Assembly (NCBI GenBank): GCA_904063045.1
Contig: CAJFCJ010000005.1
Span: 1,271,167-1,335,166, forward strand
Reading direction: 5' to 3'
Length of the DNA stretch: 64,000 nt
Source of the DNA: Dimorphilus gyrociliatus
Taxonomy: Eukaryota; Annelida; Polychaeta; Dinophilidae
The position numbers and the translations under genes were made by a program. This document shows, in pieces, positions 61,430 to 64,000 of this stretch; position 1 is the first letter of the stretch, and every line of letters begins with the position of its first letter. Under the pieces are notes generated by a model, which was not told the origin of the DNA, made no database searches, and saw only the letters and a list, made by a program, of their open reading frames with translations.

Positions 61430-61832
61430 AGATTAATGTTGTTATTTACTCAATGTAAAAATGAATATCAATCAATACATTCTATTTTGAAAAGAGATTC
61501 TTCTATCATCGGATAATTGTGAGAATATAATAATTAAAAAAATCAAAAATTTGAAATTTAAAACCTTTAGAGTAAAGACACTTTTTATATTTCATAGAAA
61601 GAAGCAATTGTATTAAACTATCTCCTTTTTCTGCCGAAATAATTGGCTTTTGTTTAAAAAAAAAGGGTCTAAACAAGATATTTTACTAATATTTTGCAAA
61701 CTTATGTTGGTGTGTCGATTTCCTGACCTGACAGCAACTAAATCAGAAAATTGACACAAAAGCGCTAGAAGGAAAAAGCGGTTACAATGACCATATATAT
61801 ATTTCATTTTCTTTGACTTCTTTGTATTACAG
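61430..61832. other. Convergent intergenic region
   Basis: No gene seen between the GPCR and PRMT stops; an open frame reading into 61613 is only the last PRMT exon in another frame. Confidence 0.5.
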
Positions 61833-63297
<1,465 letters not shown>

Positions 63298-64000
63298 TTC
63301 AAAAAAAAATTTTAAATTGTTCTTCTTTTTGTCTTATAAAGCCTGCGATATCCTTGGACCTTGCGATAACCTTCTTTTTAACAATAAAATAACTGTTGTC
63401 GACAGTGTCTGCAACAAAAGGGACGGTTTTGTATTACACATTCAATATGGTCGAAAGTTCGCCTAAATAATTTTTATAGAATATCCATGTTTGACCTAAA
63501 GAAAAGTATACCTTTGTTCTATTAAGGGAAAACGAATTTTTTCAGTACTCTTTTAAGCATTGAAGCTATTATAATAACTAAGCTTTAAAAAATCGAATGT
63601 TACTATCAAATATCAGATCTCAGACAATGTCCAAAGTTGGTTTATACAAGAGATGGCATCATTTTCCTTCTGAAATATAGTGCTGCTATCTGGTTTTTAT
63701 GAATATATCAGGTAACTTTTTTAATACTTTTCACTGTTCAGATGAAAGAAAAAATTGTCTAACATTTGTTTTCGGCCTTATAATTTGTTATAATTGTTAT
63801 AATATATTAATTTTTACTATTATATATGACGATATGAAACAATATAAATTTATAATATACCTGCATATGTATATTTACAAATATATATTAGTATATGTTA
63901 ATGTGTAGATTTATGTCTTTACAGATCTTTTTATACTTATATCGACATATTATGAGATTTTACCTACCTCTCAGTAATATATATAAATGTCCTCAGTTAT
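63298..64000. other. Right edge, no complete gene
   Basis: Bases 63298-63410 may include further PRMT coding sequence after an acceptor TTTTGTTGCAG (minus strand, AG near 63411). The remainder is AT-rich with no frame I can support. Confidence 0.4.

Overview
This is an AT-rich, gene-dense piece of a small-genome invertebrate animal. It holds 21 recognisable animal protein genes plus one unknown secreted-protein gene, read on both strands. Genes are separated by about 0.2 to 2.3 kb and split by many short introns, often 40 to 60 bases. VANGL, SHANK, ADAM17, a peptide-type GPCR and TPD52 point to Metazoa, most likely a bilaterian. A miniaturised lineage such as an orthonectid or rotifer would fit the compactness, but I cannot name the species. 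The gene models below were built by hand: exons were joined at GT..AG borders so that the reading frame is kept and known family motifs run on. Exon sums divide by three unless stated otherwise.

Layout. 1-5.6 kb: the 3' end of WDR37 (+), a membrane short-chain dehydrogenase (-), and a three-exon gene for a new secreted protein with seven CX4C cysteine doublets (+). 5.7-18.1 kb: a full-length ABCA transporter (+), TCERG1 (-) with a Tc1/mariner-type MITE in one intron, mitochondrial ribosomal protein mL63 (+, sharing a short divergent promoter with TCERG1), and an AGPAT acyltransferase (-). 18.6-27.8 kb: VANGL (-), ataxin-3 (+), a GAPR-1-like CAP protein (+), an ORP1/ORP2-type oxysterol-binding protein (-) and U2AF1 (+).

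28.2-39.9 kb: two tandem VWA3-type genes (-). Their promoter plus first 12 exons form a nearly perfect 3.4-kb direct repeat, while their 3' ends are strongly diverged, and the second copy lacks the C-terminal third. 40-51 kb: a compact SHANK without SH3 (-), a DHHC palmitoyltransferase with a duplicated exon (+), centrin (-), PGRMC1 (-) and TPD52 with alternative last exons (+).

51.5-63.3 kb: SLC38A10 (-), ADAM17 (+), a rhodopsin-type peptide GPCR (+) and a protein arginine methyltransferase with an altered active-site loop (-).

The neighbours do not form an operon or a pathway; they are ordinary independent eukaryotic genes. The points most worth a second look are the CX4C protein, the VWA3 duplication, the duplicated DHHC exon, the atypical PRMT and the MITE.
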